Below, piece after piece: positions 1 through 7,892 of a DNA stretch of 64,000 nucleotides (within the stretch, counting starts at the first letter, position 1; each line of letters opens with the position of its first letter). Both the position numbers and the translations under genes were made by a program. Source of the DNA: Plantibacter sp. PA-3-X8 (GTDB taxonomy: Bacteria; Actinomycetota; Actinomycetes; Actinomycetales; Microbacteriaceae); assembly GCF_003856975.1 (NCBI RefSeq), contig NZ_CP033107.1:1612001-1676000 (forward strand). Reading direction: 5' to 3'. The notes under the pieces were generated by a model. That model was not told where the DNA came from, did not search any database, and worked only from the letters and a program-made list of their open reading frames with translations.

Positions 1-377
1 TCGTGCAGGGCGACGAGCTCCGCGTAGGACCCCCAGTGGGTGAAGCCCGGCTGCGTCTGGTTCGGGCAGACCTGCCCGTTCCCCGCGAGGCACTGGGCGC
101 AGCGTCCGCACGCGCACACGAAGGGCACCGTGACGCGGTCGCCCACGCGGAACCGCTCGACGGCGGGGCCGACGGCGTGGATGCGCCCGACGAGTTCATG
201 GCCGGGCACGTGGGGGAGGGCGATGCCGTCGTCGTGCCCGAGCCAGCCGTGCGCATCACTCCGGCAGAGCCCCGTGGTCTCCACCCGCACCACGACGCCG
301 GCGTCGGACGGCACCGGATCCGGGACGTCGCGGACCTCGGGCTCGGCGGTGAACTGGTCGTAGACGACGGCGCGCAT
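1..377 (-). CDS. Zinc-dependent alcohol dehydrogenase, N-terminal part (cut by window edge)
   Basis: The first 125 residues of a medium-chain dehydrogenase are visible; the rest lies beyond position 1. The GroES-like fold carries the catalytic-zinc Cys38 in GLCRSDAHG and the His60-Glu61 pair in PGHELVG. The structural-zinc lobe has Cys90, Cys93, Cys96 and Cys104. These features fit NAD(P)-dependent oxidation of an alcohol or reduction of an aldehyde in the cytosol; the substrate cannot be told. The ATG start is at 377, and the next gene upstream (438-1235) points the same way with a 60-nt gap, so the two may be co-transcribed. Confidence 0.9.
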   Translation of the reverse strand, partial: MRAVVYDQFTAEPEVRDVPDPVPSDAGVVVRVETTGLCRSDAHGWLGHDDGIALPHVPGHELVGRIHAVGPAVERFRVGDRVTVPFVCACGRCAQCLAGNGQVCPNQTQPGFTHWGSYAELVALH

Positions 378-437
378 GGAAGTCCTCGGTGCGTGGCGGG
401 GCGGAGTGGATCGGTGTGGCTGGTGGTGGCGGGGGGC

Positions 438-1235
438 CTAGATCTCGACCTCGACGGGCTCGGTCTTCACGAGGTCGATGACGCCACTCAGGATCTCGTT
501 CGGACGGAACGGGTAGCGGTTGATCTCGGCCTCGTCGCTGATGCCCGTGAGCACGAGGATCGTGTGGAGACCGGCCTCGATGCCCGCGACGATGTCGGTG
601 TCCATGCGGTCGCCGATCATGCCGGTGTTCTCCGAGTGGGCGCCGATCTTGTTGAGCGCCGATCGGAACATCATCGGGTTCGGCTTGCCGACGACGTACG
701 GCTCCATGCCGGTGGCCTTCGTGATGAGGGCCGCGATGGCGCCGGTCGCCGGAAGCGGGCCGTCCTTGCTCGGTCCGGTCGCGTCCGGGTTGGTCACGAT
801 GAAGCGCGCGCCGCCGGCGATGAGACGGATCGCCTTCGTGATGGCCTCGAACGAGTAGTTGCGGGTCTCGCCGACGACCACGTAGTCGGGGTTCGTCTCC
901 GTCATGGTGAAGCCGGCCTCGTGGATGGCCGTGGTGATCCCGGCCTCCCCGATGACGAACGCCGAGCCGCCCGGCTCCTGCTCGGCCAGGAAGGCGGCCG
1001 TCGCGAGTGCGGAAGTCCAGATGAACTCCTCGGGCACGTCGAGCCCGGAGGCACGCAGTCGGGCGCTCAGGTCGCGCGGGGTGAAGATCGAGTTGTTGGT
1101 GAGTACCAGGAAGGGCGTCCGCTGGTCCTGCCACTGCTGCAGGAGCGCAGCGGCACCAGGGAGGGCGTGGTTCTCATGGACGAGCACGCCGTCCATGTCG
1201 GTGAGCCAGCATTCGACCTCGTCGCGTCGTGACAT
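438..1235 (-). CDS. HAD-IIA (NagD-like) phosphatase
   Basis: This 265-residue protein has the full HAD motif set. DMDGVL at residues 13-18 supplies the nucleophile and acid/base aspartates, VLTNNS is motif II, the lysine of VGKPNP is motif III, and MIGDRMDTDI is motif IV. Length and the capped IIA layout match NagD-like nucleotide or sugar-phosphate phosphatases; the physiological substrate is unknown. The ATG at 1235 was chosen because CTGGAGG lies just upstream on the minus strand. It may be transcribed together with the alcohol dehydrogenase downstream. Confidence 0.9.
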   Translation of the reverse strand: MSRRDEVECWLTDMDGVLVHENHALPGAAALLQQWQDQRTPFLVLTNNSIFTPRDLSARLRASGLDVPEEFIWTSALATAAFLAEQEPGGSAFVIGEAGITTAIHEAGFTMTETNPDYVVVGETRNYSFEAITKAIRLIAGGARFIVTNPDATGPSKDGPLPATGAIAALITKATGMEPYVVGKPNPMMFRSALNKIGAHSENTGMIGDRMDTDIVAGIEAGLHTILVLTGISDEAEINRYPFRPNEILSGVIDLVKTEPVEVEI

Positions 1236-1330
1236 GCGTTCCTCCAGGTGCTCCGTGCGGGCTGCGCGAGCGCTGCGCCGCGGGGGTGGCGCGGCGTCGG
1301 GCCCGGACCTCCAGTGTGGCACGGCGCGGG

Positions 1331-1342
1331 TAGGGTTGGCTG
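1331..1342 (+). promoter_or_regulatory. Candidate leaderless -10 box
   Basis: TAGGGT at 1331-1336 is followed by exactly six bases and then the GTG at 1343. No ribosome-binding site is present, so the transcript probably begins at the start codon. The same spacing recurs at several other genes in this window. Confidence 0.5.
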
Positions 1343-2011
1343 GTGCCAGAGACCCCGCTCCACCCGGACGACCCGGTCGCCGGTCCCGATCAGGCCGAGA
1401 GCCCGATGGCTGGCGTCGGTCCGTGGCAGGGGGAGTGGCCGGACGACCCGTGGTACGACCCCGCGCTGCTGCGCGACGGCGACACCCGGAACGTCGTCGA
1501 CCGCTACCGGTACTGGTCGATGGAGGCCATCGTCGCCGACATCGACGACCACCGCCACCCGTTCCACGTCGCCATCGAGAACTGGCAGCACGACATGAAC
1601 ATCGGGTCGATCGTGCGCACCGCCAACGCGTTCGCCGCCGACACCGTCCACATCGTCGGACGCCGTCGCTGGAACAAACGTGGAGCCATGGTGACCGACC
1701 GCTACCAGCACGTCGAGCACCACGTCGACGTCGCGGCGCTCGTCGCCTGGGCGTCGGCGGCCGAGCTGCCGATCATCGCGATCGACAACGTGCCGGGATC
1801 GGTTCCGATCGAGACGTTCAGGCTTCCCGAGCGGTGCCTCCTCCTCTTCGGACAGGAGGGGCCGGGGCTCTCACCGGAGGCGCTCGCCGCGGCCGATGCG
1901 GTGCTCGAGATCACCCAGTTCGGGTCGACGAGATCGATCAACGCGTCCGCGGCAGCGGCCGTCGCGATGCACGCCTGGGTCATGCAGCACGTCTCCTTCG
2001 ACGCATCCTGA
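1343..2011 (+). CDS. SpoU/TrmH-family RNA 2'-O-methyltransferase
   Basis: This 222-residue protein has the three SPOUT motifs: NIGSIVRTANAF, LLFGQEGPGLS and a C-terminal QFGSTRSINASAAAAVAMHAW-like stretch that forms the trefoil-knot SAM site. It should transfer a methyl group from SAM to a ribose 2'-OH of tRNA or rRNA; which RNA cannot be decided. A roughly 60-residue acidic, proline-rich N-terminal extension precedes the fold, as in other actinobacterial members. The GTG start has no ribosome-binding site but lies six bases after TAGGGT, suggesting a leaderless mRNA. Confidence 0.93.
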   Translation: MPETPLHPDDPVAGPDQAESPMAGVGPWQGEWPDDPWYDPALLRDGDTRNVVDRYRYWSMEAIVADIDDHRHPFHVAIENWQHDMNIGSIVRTANAFAADTVHIVGRRRWNKRGAMVTDRYQHVEHHVDVAALVAWASAAELPIIAIDNVPGSVPIETFRLPERCLLLFGQEGPGLSPEALAAADAVLEITQFGSTRSINASAAAAVAMHAWVMQHVSFDAS

Positions 2012-2061
2012 TCGGGTTGGCCCCCGTCCGCGGGTGGTTTCCAACGGCAGGTCTGCGCCTA

Positions 2062-2088
2062 CCTCAGGAACACCTCAAGATTCCCTCA
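2062..2088 (+). promoter_or_regulatory. Three CCTCA repeats at 11-bp spacing
   Basis: CCTCA occurs at 2062, 2073 and 2084, exactly one helical turn apart. This is about 42-68 bases upstream of a possible -10 (TACTGT, 2130-2135) for the small membrane protein at 2259. It resembles a response-regulator binding array, but no regulator is identified. Confidence 0.35.
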
Positions 2089-2258
2089 ATTGACCCCGTG
2101 GTCCCCCAAAGTGCCGACACCGCCCGGCATACTGTCTAGCGGAGCAACACTCCACCGCTGAACCCGAATCCCTCCGGCACCCGAAGCCACCGAGGGCCAC
2201 CGTACGGACCCGAATCCGTGCGGTGCGAATCGGCGGTCACCCGAAGGATGAATCGAAG

Positions 2259-2579
2259 ATGACGCACCGTTCTGCCCTGGGAGCCTCGCCCGAACGAGGA
2301 ACCCGCCCGTCCAAGGTCCGTGGCATCGCCGCGCTCGCCGTCCCCGCAGCCCTCGCGGTCGCCCTCATCGTCGGCGTCGCCGCGCCGGCTCAGGCCGACG
2401 CCCGGGTCGACGAGGCGTCGAGCTCGATCAGTGCGACACAGACCGGCTCGGGCGAGCTCATCGCTCCGGCCGGTGCGTTGTTCGCGTCGCTCCTCATCTG
2501 GGGGGCCGGAGCCGCGTTCGCGACCCGTCGTCGGATGCTCGCCGAACAGCGCGAGGAGGCGTCGCTGCTCTCCAGCTGA
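2259..2579 (+). CDS. Small membrane or exported protein, unknown function
   Basis: Not recognised. The 106-residue product has a basic N-terminus and a hydrophobic segment near residues 25-46 (ALAVPAALAVALIVGVAAPA) that could be a signal peptide ending at AQA. A polar middle region follows, then a second hydrophobic segment (LFASLLIWGAGAAFA) and a charged RRRMLAEQREE tail. The ATG at 2259 was preferred to an in-frame GTG 12 codons upstream. A strong hairpin about 85 bases after the stop suggests a single-gene transcript. Confidence 0.55.
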   Translation: MTHRSALGASPERGTRPSKVRGIAALAVPAALAVALIVGVAAPAQADARVDEASSSISATQTGSGELIAPAGALFASLLIWGAGAAFATRRRMLAEQREEASLLSS

Positions 2580-2640
2580 TCAGCGCGCTGCACCCGCAGC
2601 TGGTCGCCGTGGCCCGAACCACGCCGCTCAGCTGTTCCAG

Positions 2641-2708
2641 ACGGAACGCGCCCGTTCCGTCGCACCGGTGGCCGCCGGGAGTCCCCCCACTCCCGGCGGC
2701 CTCCGGTG
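2641..2708 (+). terminator. Double hairpin terminator after the small membrane protein
   Basis: The first hairpin has an 8-bp stem, ACGGAACG/CGTTCCGT (2641-2660). The second has a 13-bp stem, 2670-2682 with 2689-2701 around a CCCCCC loop, extended by CACCGG/CCGGTG past one mismatch (2663-2708). No U-run follows, which is usual for high-GC actinobacteria. Confidence 0.65.
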
Positions 2709-2949
2709 TTTCCGGGGTACGACGGCGGGGTCTCCGCCACGGACGACGGCCGGTCCGTCCGGTGGCTCGACGACGTTCCAGAGAATCTGCCGCGTTCCGC
2801 GTCATGATCGCGCCTCCGGTCGATCACTCAAGGGAGTGCAACGCTGTCGGGCGGACCCGAACCCGGATCGACGCGGCATTCAGACGCCGACGTCGAACGA
2901 TGCCCGACCCGAATGGGCGTCGCACGCAGCAGGCGGACCACACGCGCCG

Positions 2950-2978
2950 GAGCGTCGTCCCACCCGAGGACGACGCTC
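2950..2978 (-). terminator. Hairpin terminator for the YhgE/Pip operon
   Basis: A perfect 10-bp stem, GAGCGTCGTC/GACGACGCTC, with a 9-base loop lies 31 bases past the stop codon of the minus-strand gene ending at 3010. Confidence 0.55.
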
Positions 2979-3009
2979 CTGCGCGAGCTCCTGCGCGCTC
3001 GACCGGTGC

Positions 3010-4887
3010 CTAGCCGATGAGGCTCGGTCGGAGGTCGCGGAGCGTCCTGGCGTGCGTCATCCGCGTCACGCCGATCGCCGAGAGGCTCAGCGCGATCGCC
3101 AGCCAGGCGAGCAGGACCCCGGCGTCCTGCAGCGCGGCGTCCATCCGTCCGCCGTACATCAACTGGCGCATGCCGTCGACCGCGTAGGACATCGGGAGCA
3201 CGTGATGCAGGGCCGCGAGCGGCGCCGGGAGTGTCTGCCACGGGAACGTCCCGCCGGCGGTGACGAGCTGGGCGACCATGAGCACGAGGCCGAGGAACTG
3301 CCCGACGCTGCCGAACCACACGTTGAGGGTCAGGATGATCGCCGCGAAGGTGAGGGACGCGAGCGCCATCATCCCGTAGGTCGCGAGCGGGTTGTGGACC
3401 TCGAAGTGCAGGGCGCCGGCGAGGATCCCGAACAGCGCGACCATCTGGATCGTGCCGAGGAGGCCCGGCGTGAGCCAACCGGCGACGGTCACCTTGATGG
3501 GGCTGTGGAGCGCGGTGATGGCGCGCCGCGAGACCGGCTTGACGATGAGGAAGAGCGCGTAGATGCCGATCCAGGCGGCGAGGCTGACGAAGAACGGAGC
3601 GAGTCCTGCCCCGTAGGTGCCCGCGCTCGTCACCGAGGAGTTGGTCAGTTTGACCGGATCGGCGATCGTCTTGGCCTGGAGTTCGCGGGAGTCCGCGGTG
3701 GTCGCGGGGATGGCGTCCGCGCCGGACTGCAGACCGTCGCGGAGGGTGACGATGCCGTCACGGAGGGTGCCGAGGCCCGTCTGCAGGGTCGTGAGGCCGG
3801 TCTGCAACGATGCGGCACCGTCGGCGGCCTGCTGCGTCCCCGAGGCGAGCGCGGGCATGGCGTCGCTCAGCGTCCGGGCGCCCCCGGCGACCTGCTGGGC
3901 ACCGCTGTTGAGCTGGTCGACCTGCGAGACGACGGTCTGGACGCGCTCGTTCGCCGTCGTGGCGTCGGCGGCCACCGGGTCGAGCAGTGCCAGCACCTGG
4001 GCGATCTGCTCGGGGGTGAAGCCGTTCTCCGCGAGGGTCTGGGAGATCTGCGCACGGGCCGTGGGGATCGAGTCCACGAGTCGCTGGGCGGCCGCGCCGA
4101 CCTCGTCGCCCTTGCCGGCGAGGGTCGACGTCCCGGACGCCACCTGCTCGGCGCCCGAGGCCAGCTGGTCGGTCTGGGCGGGCAGGCTGGCCGTCCCCGA
4201 GGCGATCTGCGCGGTGCCGGAGGCGAGGGTCGCCGCACCGGCCTGGGCGGTCCCGGCGCCGTCGAAGGCCTGCTGTGCGCCGTCGGCCAGCTGCGTCGCG
4301 CCCGAGGTTGCGTCGACGAGCTTCGTCTTGATCGTGTCGAGCGCGATGAGGAACCGGCCGGCGGCCTGGCGGTTCACCGTCTGCACGATGGTCGCCTTGA
4401 TCTGCTTGACCGCCTGCTCACCGATCGTCGTCGCCAGGTAGCTGTTGGCGTCGTTCGTCGTGAGCTGGACCGTCGCCTGCTGCGGGGCGTCGCCCGACGC
4501 GGAGGTGAGGGAGGTCGAGAAGTCGGCGGGGATCGTGACGCTGAAGTCGAAGGTGCCGTCGTTCACGCCCCGGGCGGCGTCGGCCGCGCTGACCTCGTGC
4601 CAGGCGAACGATCCGTCCTCGATGAGCTGGTCGGCGATGTCGTCGCCGTAGTTCTCCGTCTCGCCTGTCGCATCGCCGGTCGTGTCGTCGGTCGCCGGCG
4701 CACCGGTGTCCTCGACGACGAGCGCCACGGGAACCTGGTCGAGCTTGGCGTACGGGTCCTGGTTCGCCCAGAGGTACAGGCCGCCGTAGAGCAACGGGAC
4801 GCACATGAGGGCGACGAGGGCGAGCCGCGACATGGGCGTGGCCCACAGGCGGGACAGTTCGGCGCGGATCATCGTGAAGATCTTCAC
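3010..4887 (-). CDS. YhgE/Pip family membrane protein (ABC-2-type permease fold)
   Basis: This 625-residue protein has one membrane helix near residues 18-36 and a long extracytoplasmic domain. That domain contains many LASGxxQ/ADGA-type alanine-glycine repeats (about residues 190-390), followed by about five or six C-terminal helices. This is the YhgE/Pip architecture, related to the membrane half of ABC-2 exporters; such proteins lie in envelope or secretion contexts, but their cargo is mostly unknown. The GTG start at 4887 follows AAGGACC on the minus strand. It lies 70 bases after a gene for an ATPase-like protein without catalytic motifs and probably forms an operon with it and a TetR gene. 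A second YhgE/Pip gene lies at 33659-35656. Confidence 0.88.
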   Translation of the reverse strand: MKIFTMIRAELSRLWATPMSRLALVALMCVPLLYGGLYLWANQDPYAKLDQVPVALVVEDTGAPATDDTTGDATGETENYGDDIADQLIEDGSFAWHEVSAADAARGVNDGTFDFSVTIPADFSTSLTSASGDAPQQATVQLTTNDANSYLATTIGEQAVKQIKATIVQTVNRQAAGRFLIALDTIKTKLVDATSGATQLADGAQQAFDGAGTAQAGAATLASGTAQIASGTASLPAQTDQLASGAEQVASGTSTLAGKGDEVGAAAQRLVDSIPTARAQISQTLAENGFTPEQIAQVLALLDPVAADATTANERVQTVVSQVDQLNSGAQQVAGGARTLSDAMPALASGTQQAADGAASLQTGLTTLQTGLGTLRDGIVTLRDGLQSGADAIPATTADSRELQAKTIADPVKLTNSSVTSAGTYGAGLAPFFVSLAAWIGIYALFLIVKPVSRRAITALHSPIKVTVAGWLTPGLLGTIQMVALFGILAGALHFEVHNPLATYGMMALASLTFAAIILTLNVWFGSVGQFLGLVLMVAQLVTAGGTFPWQTLPAPLAALHHVLPMSYAVDGMRQLMYGGRMDAALQDAGVLLAWLAIALSLSAIGVTRMTHARTLRDLRPSLIG

Positions 4888-4957
4888 AGGAGGTCCTTCT
4901 GGGGACGGGTGGTGCTGACGGAGGGGAGTGCCGGGCGGTCGTGACGCATGAGGCGCG

Positions 4958-5614
4958 TCACGACCAGTCCTGCTGGAAGAGGGGGACGAGTTCGTCCGTG
5001 GCGTTCTCGGACACCGGGGCGTCGGCGGTGGCGTTGATGGCGGTCGCCGAGGCGTCGCCGGCGATCACGAGGACGCCGTAGCCGCGGGCGGCGAGCTTGC
5101 GGGCGAGGTTCCACCACTCGAGCGGGTCGCCGCCGTGGCGGTCGGGGGACACGAGGACGAGCGCGGTGACGTCCTCCCGGAGGATCGCGAGCTCGGTGAG
5201 GAGCCGCACGCGGTCGGTCGGCGCGACGGTCGAGATCGGCTGCTTCGCGAGGTGCGCGAGGTCGAATGACTCGAGGAGCCGCGCGACGGCGAAGGGGTGG
5301 CTCGCCCGGCCGGCGAACATGAGCTCCTCGGCGACGACGCCGGAGACCGCGACGCCGCTGGCCGGTTCGGAGACGTCGGGGGCGTCGATGAGGGCGATCA
5401 CGCGGCGCATCGTCTTGCGGTCGGTCGCTCCGTCGACGAGGACGGTCCCGGTGTCGGGCTTCATCCGGCCGGAGGCGATGAGGCCCAGGACGGTCGGCCG
5501 CTGCTCGGTCTCGGCGCGGGCGAAGGTCGCCTCGCCCGTCCGGAAGGAGAGCGAGGTCGGCTCGAGGACGATGCCGCCCTTGCCCTTGGAGACGCCGTCG
5601 AGTTCAACGCGCAT
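4958..5614 (-). CDS. ABC-ATPase-like pseudoenzyme (no Walker A, signature or Walker B)
   Basis: The 218 residues align by eye along an ABC nucleotide-binding fold. There is an N-terminal strand pattern (MRVELDGVSKGKG), then FRTGEATFARAE where the P-loop should be, then KPDTGTVLVDG, which matches the usual PDxGxxxxxG. The P-loop reads ARAETEQRPTVLG and lacks the GKS/T lysine. The LSGGQ helix reads STVAPTDRVRLL, and the Walker B site reads ALVLVSPDR without the Asp-Glu pair. ATP hydrolysis is therefore unlikely. A structural or regulatory partner of the adjacent YhgE/Pip protein is inferred. It overlaps the TetR gene by 11 bases and its SD-like GAGGAG lies inside that gene. Confidence 0.75.
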   Translation of the reverse strand: MRVELDGVSKGKGGIVLEPTSLSFRTGEATFARAETEQRPTVLGLIASGRMKPDTGTVLVDGATDRKTMRRVIALIDAPDVSEPASGVAVSGVVAEELMFAGRASHPFAVARLLESFDLAHLAKQPISTVAPTDRVRLLTELAILREDVTALVLVSPDRHGGDPLEWWNLARKLAARGYGVLVIAGDASATAINATADAPVSENATDELVPLFQQDWS

Positions 5615-6278
5615 GGGAGGACTCCTCGTTCATACCGGTGGTGTGTCGTTCGGTGTCGGCGCGGTCGGCGACCGCCGTGGCGTCCTGCCACGACAGACCG
5701 ACCGCCCCGAGGGTGGCGAGCATGACGAGTCGGCGGCCGGCGCTCGTCGAGAGGCCGGATCGGGTCGCCTCCTCGAGTACCCCGACGGCCGTGCTCTCGA
5801 CGAGTCGGGCGAGCACGCCTGCGTCGATGTCGGGGCGGATGGAGCCGTCCGCGACGCCCGCCTCGACGGTGCGGAGGAGGAGGGTCCTGACGGGTTCGAG
5901 GGCGGCCGCCGTGACGGCGCGGAGCGGCCCGCGGACGGCGAGCGGCGCCATGATCCGGACGTGGTCCACCTGGGCCCACAGGACGTCGCCGATGAGCGCG
6001 ATGGTGGTGAGCGGGTCGTCGCCCTGGACGGCCGTGATCGACGAGGCGACGCGCTCGGCCCCCGCCACGACGACGGCGTTCACGAGCTCGTCGCGCGTGG
6101 CGAAGTGTCCGTACACCGAGCGGCGGGTGAGGCCGGCGGCCGCCGCGATGGTCTCGAGGCTGGCGTCGGGGTCGCTGCGGAGCGCCAGGCGGGCGGCTTC
6201 GAGCAGCGCGACGCGGTTCTCGGCGGCGTCGCGACGAGGGGCGCGCGACCCGCTCGCGGGCGCTTGGGTGGTGGTCAT
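5604..6278 (-). CDS. TetR-family repressor of the YhgE/Pip operon
   Basis: This 224-residue protein has an N-terminal helix-turn-helix, SLETIAAAAGLTRRSVYGHF, near residues 40-59, followed by a divergent helical ligand-binding domain. It overlaps the pseudo-ATPase gene by 11 bases and heads the presumed three-gene operon. The ATG at 6278 was chosen over upstream starts because the promoter with its palindromic operator (6286-6314) lies directly in front of it. With a TACGAT -10 only seven bases before the ATG, the mRNA is probably leaderless and autoregulated. The ligand is unknown. Confidence 0.85.
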   Translation of the reverse strand: MTTTQAPASGSRAPRRDAAENRVALLEAARLALRSDPDASLETIAAAAGLTRRSVYGHFATRDELVNAVVVAGAERVASSITAVQGDDPLTTIALIGDVLWAQVDHVRIMAPLAVRGPLRAVTAAALEPVRTLLLRTVEAGVADGSIRPDIDAGVLARLVESTAVGVLEEATRSGLSTSAGRRLVMLATLGAVGLSWQDATAVADRADTERHTTGMNEESSHAR

Positions 6279-6285
6279 GACAGCG

Positions 6286-6314
6286 ATCGTACTATCTTGC
6301 ACAGCGGTGTGCAA
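6286..6314 (-). promoter_or_regulatory. Promoter with palindromic TetR operator
   Basis: On the minus strand, TTGCAC (6314-6309), 17 bases, then TACGAT (6291-6286) form a good sigma-70-type promoter. The perfect inverted repeat TTGCACAGCGGTGTGCAA (6297-6314) covers the -35 and upstream spacer, the expected place for a repressor site. Its core ACAGCGGTGT also occurs in the operator array of the second TetR locus at 38606. Confidence 0.7.
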
Positions 6315-6391
6315 TATCGACGTTCGTGGATGCGGCGAGCTCTCAGCGAGGGCTGCCAGGTTCCTCCCACGCCGGGCCCGGGGAACGGAGC

Positions 6392-6403
6392 TATGGTTGA
6401 ACG
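6392..6403 (+). promoter_or_regulatory. Candidate leaderless -10 box
   Basis: TATGGT at 6392-6397, six bases, then the ATG at 6404. Confidence 0.45.
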
Positions 6404-6880
6404 ATGACCGGTGAGAATCTGATGGCAACCCCTCCGACACTGCTGCCGGACGACAGCGCCACCGATGCCGAGTTCCACGCGGCCGTCGGTTCGATCGAGG
6501 CGCTGGCGGACCTCCTCGCGGCCCACCCCCGCTCCTCGCTCGGCTGGGCACTCCTCGCCGACGCGGTCCACGACCCGCAGTCGCCGATCCCCGGCTACGC
6601 GGCCGCACGGGTCGGGTATCACCGCGGCTTGGACTCGCTCCGTGCTGCCGGTTGGCGCGGTCAGGGCCCGATCCCGTGGTCGCACGCGCCGAACCGCGGG
6701 GTGCTGCGCTCGCTCTACGCGCTCCGCCGCTCCGCGAAGGCGATCGGCGAGACCGAGGAGGTCGAGCGTCTCGACACCTTCCTGCGCGAGGCCGACCCCA
6801 CTGCGTCCGAAGAGATCGAGTACCTCGTCGCGGCGGCGGCCCCGCCGACCTCCGCGATCGTCATCCTCGGCTCCGACTAG
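6404..6880 (+). CDS. DUF3151 family protein
   Basis: This 158-residue protein begins MTGENL and PPTLLPDD, typical of the actinobacterial DUF3151 family. Conserved stretches follow: SSLGWALLAD, GYAAARVGYHRGLD and PWSHAPNRGVLRSLYALRR. Function is unknown; in many actinobacteria the gene sits close to purA, as here. The ATG at 6404 fits the family start, with TATGGT six bases before it. An alternative ATG at 6422 has GGTGAG in front of it. Confidence 0.88.
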   Translation: MTGENLMATPPTLLPDDSATDAEFHAAVGSIEALADLLAAHPRSSLGWALLADAVHDPQSPIPGYAAARVGYHRGLDSLRAAGWRGQGPIPWSHAPNRGVLRSLYALRRSAKAIGETEEVERLDTFLREADPTASEEIEYLVAAAAPPTSAIVILGSD

Positions 6881-6892
6881 CCCTTCCCCGGT

Positions 6893-6989
6893 CCCTGAGC
6901 CTGTCGGTCCCGGTTCCTGAGCTCCCTCCCCGGTCCCTGAGCCTGTCGAAGGGCAGGCCGCGTCCCCGGTTCCTGAGCCTGTCGAAGGG
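6893..6989. repeat. Interspersed repeat cluster, family 1 (three copies)
   Basis: Three copies of the element whose reverse complement begins CCCTTCGACAGGCTCAGGGA lie here: a truncated one near 6893 and fuller ones at 6932-6953 and 6968-6989. They fill the gap between convergent genes. The outer CCCT/AGGG can pair, giving a weak hairpin. Confidence 0.85.
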
Positions 6990-7002
6990 CCGGACCGACG
7001 CC

Positions 7003-7755
7003 CTACAGGCCGAGCGATTCCAGGTACGCCGCCGTGTCCTGCCAGCCGTGCACGGCCACCGACGGCACCCCGAGCGCGAGGACCGGGTAGTCGTTGCCGC
7101 CCTCGTCGAGGCGGTCGCCGACGAAGACCATCTCCTCCAGCGGGATGCCCGTGTGCTCGGCGAGCCGCGTCATGCCGAACGCCTTGTCGACGCCCGCCAT
7201 GGTGATGTCGACGGAGGTCGAGCCGCCGGATCGGACCTCGAGGTCGGGGAGCAGCGCCTGCACGGCGGCGCGCAGCGACTCCTTCTTCGCGCCGTCGGGG
7301 TCCCAGGCGGTCTTCTCGGCGACCGGCGCGGCCTGCCCGAGGGCGGAGAAGGTGATCTGCGAGCCGCGGTCCTCGAGGATCGGTCCCCAGGTCTCGTCGG
7401 CCCAGAGGCCGAGTCGCTTGGCCTCGGTCTCGAGAGCGCCCATGGCGCGGGCCTTCTGGTCGTCGGTGAGGTCGTGCTTGTAGACGGTGACCCACGCGGT
7501 GCCGTCGAAGCGGTCGTACCGGGTGCCGCAGGTGGGCATGAGGTGCAGTCGGCCGAGGGCCTCGGGCGACGCGGCTCCGAGCCGGTCGAGCACCTGGTTC
7601 TGGAACTGCACGATCTGGCCGCCCGAGATGATGCACACCGAGGTGCGTTCGAGGAGCGCAACGAACAGTTCGGCCATGCGAGGGTCGAGCGCGGACTTCG
7701 ACGGGGCGAGGGTGTCGTCGAGGTCGAAGGCGACGAGGCGCGGCAGGGAGGTCAT
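7003..7755 (-). CDS. HAD-IIB hydrolase (phosphomannomutase/sucrose-phosphatase-like fold)
   Basis: This 250-residue protein has motif I as FDLDDTLAPSK near residues 9-19 and ISGGQ as motif II. SVDITMAGVDKAFG supplies the motif III lysine, and VFVGDRLDEGGNDYP is motif IV. The C2B cap is typical of HAD-IIB enzymes related to phosphomannomutase-type phosphatases. It probably dephosphorylates a sugar phosphate; the substrate is unknown. It diverges from purA across a 252-base gap. Confidence 0.85.
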   Translation of the reverse strand: MTSLPRLVAFDLDDTLAPSKSALDPRMAELFVALLERTSVCIISGGQIVQFQNQVLDRLGAASPEALGRLHLMPTCGTRYDRFDGTAWVTVYKHDLTDDQKARAMGALETEAKRLGLWADETWGPILEDRGSQITFSALGQAAPVAEKTAWDPDGAKKESLRAAVQALLPDLEVRSGGSTSVDITMAGVDKAFGMTRLAEHTGIPLEEMVFVGDRLDEGGNDYPVLALGVPSVAVHGWQDTAAYLESLGL

Positions 7756-7886
7756 GGGTTCCGTTCGGTCGGTCGAGAGGACGGTCGTCGAGGGCGATCG
7801 GCAGGCAGGACGGCCGCCCGAGGCCTGAACATCCCCTCATGGTATCGAGCGCAGCCTGGGACTCGGTGCCCGTGACCCTCCTCCGG

Positions 7887-7892
7887 TACGAT
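7887..7892 (+). promoter_or_regulatory. Candidate purA promoter -10
   Basis: TACGAT at 7887-7892 would start transcription at about 7899, giving purA a leader of about 109 bases. A GTG sits exactly at 7899 and opens a 60-codon frame overlapping the start of purA in another frame; whether it is translated is unknown. Confidence 0.4.

Larger units (their letters stand above)
2580..3009. other. Intergenic region with hairpins, no convincing gene
   Basis: This 430-base gap lies between convergent genes. It contains three hairpins (2641-2660, 2663-2708, 2950-2978) listed separately. The open frames crossing it are arginine-rich, show no domain and lack plausible starts, so no gene is called. Confidence 0.6.

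Noticed and set aside
2609..3013. 134-codon plus-strand frame in the gap before the YhgE/Pip gene
   Set aside because: No start signal or domain; it runs through two terminator-like hairpins.
3010..4887. Idea that YhgE/Pip ('phage infection protein') marks a prophage
   Set aside because: The family name comes from a phage-receptor phenotype; no phage genes, integrase or attachment sites are visible in the window.
2320..4944. Open frame of 874 codons on the plus strand
   Set aside because: Antisense to the YhgE/Pip gene; very Arg/Gly-rich with no recognisable fold. Long shadows are expected at this GC content.
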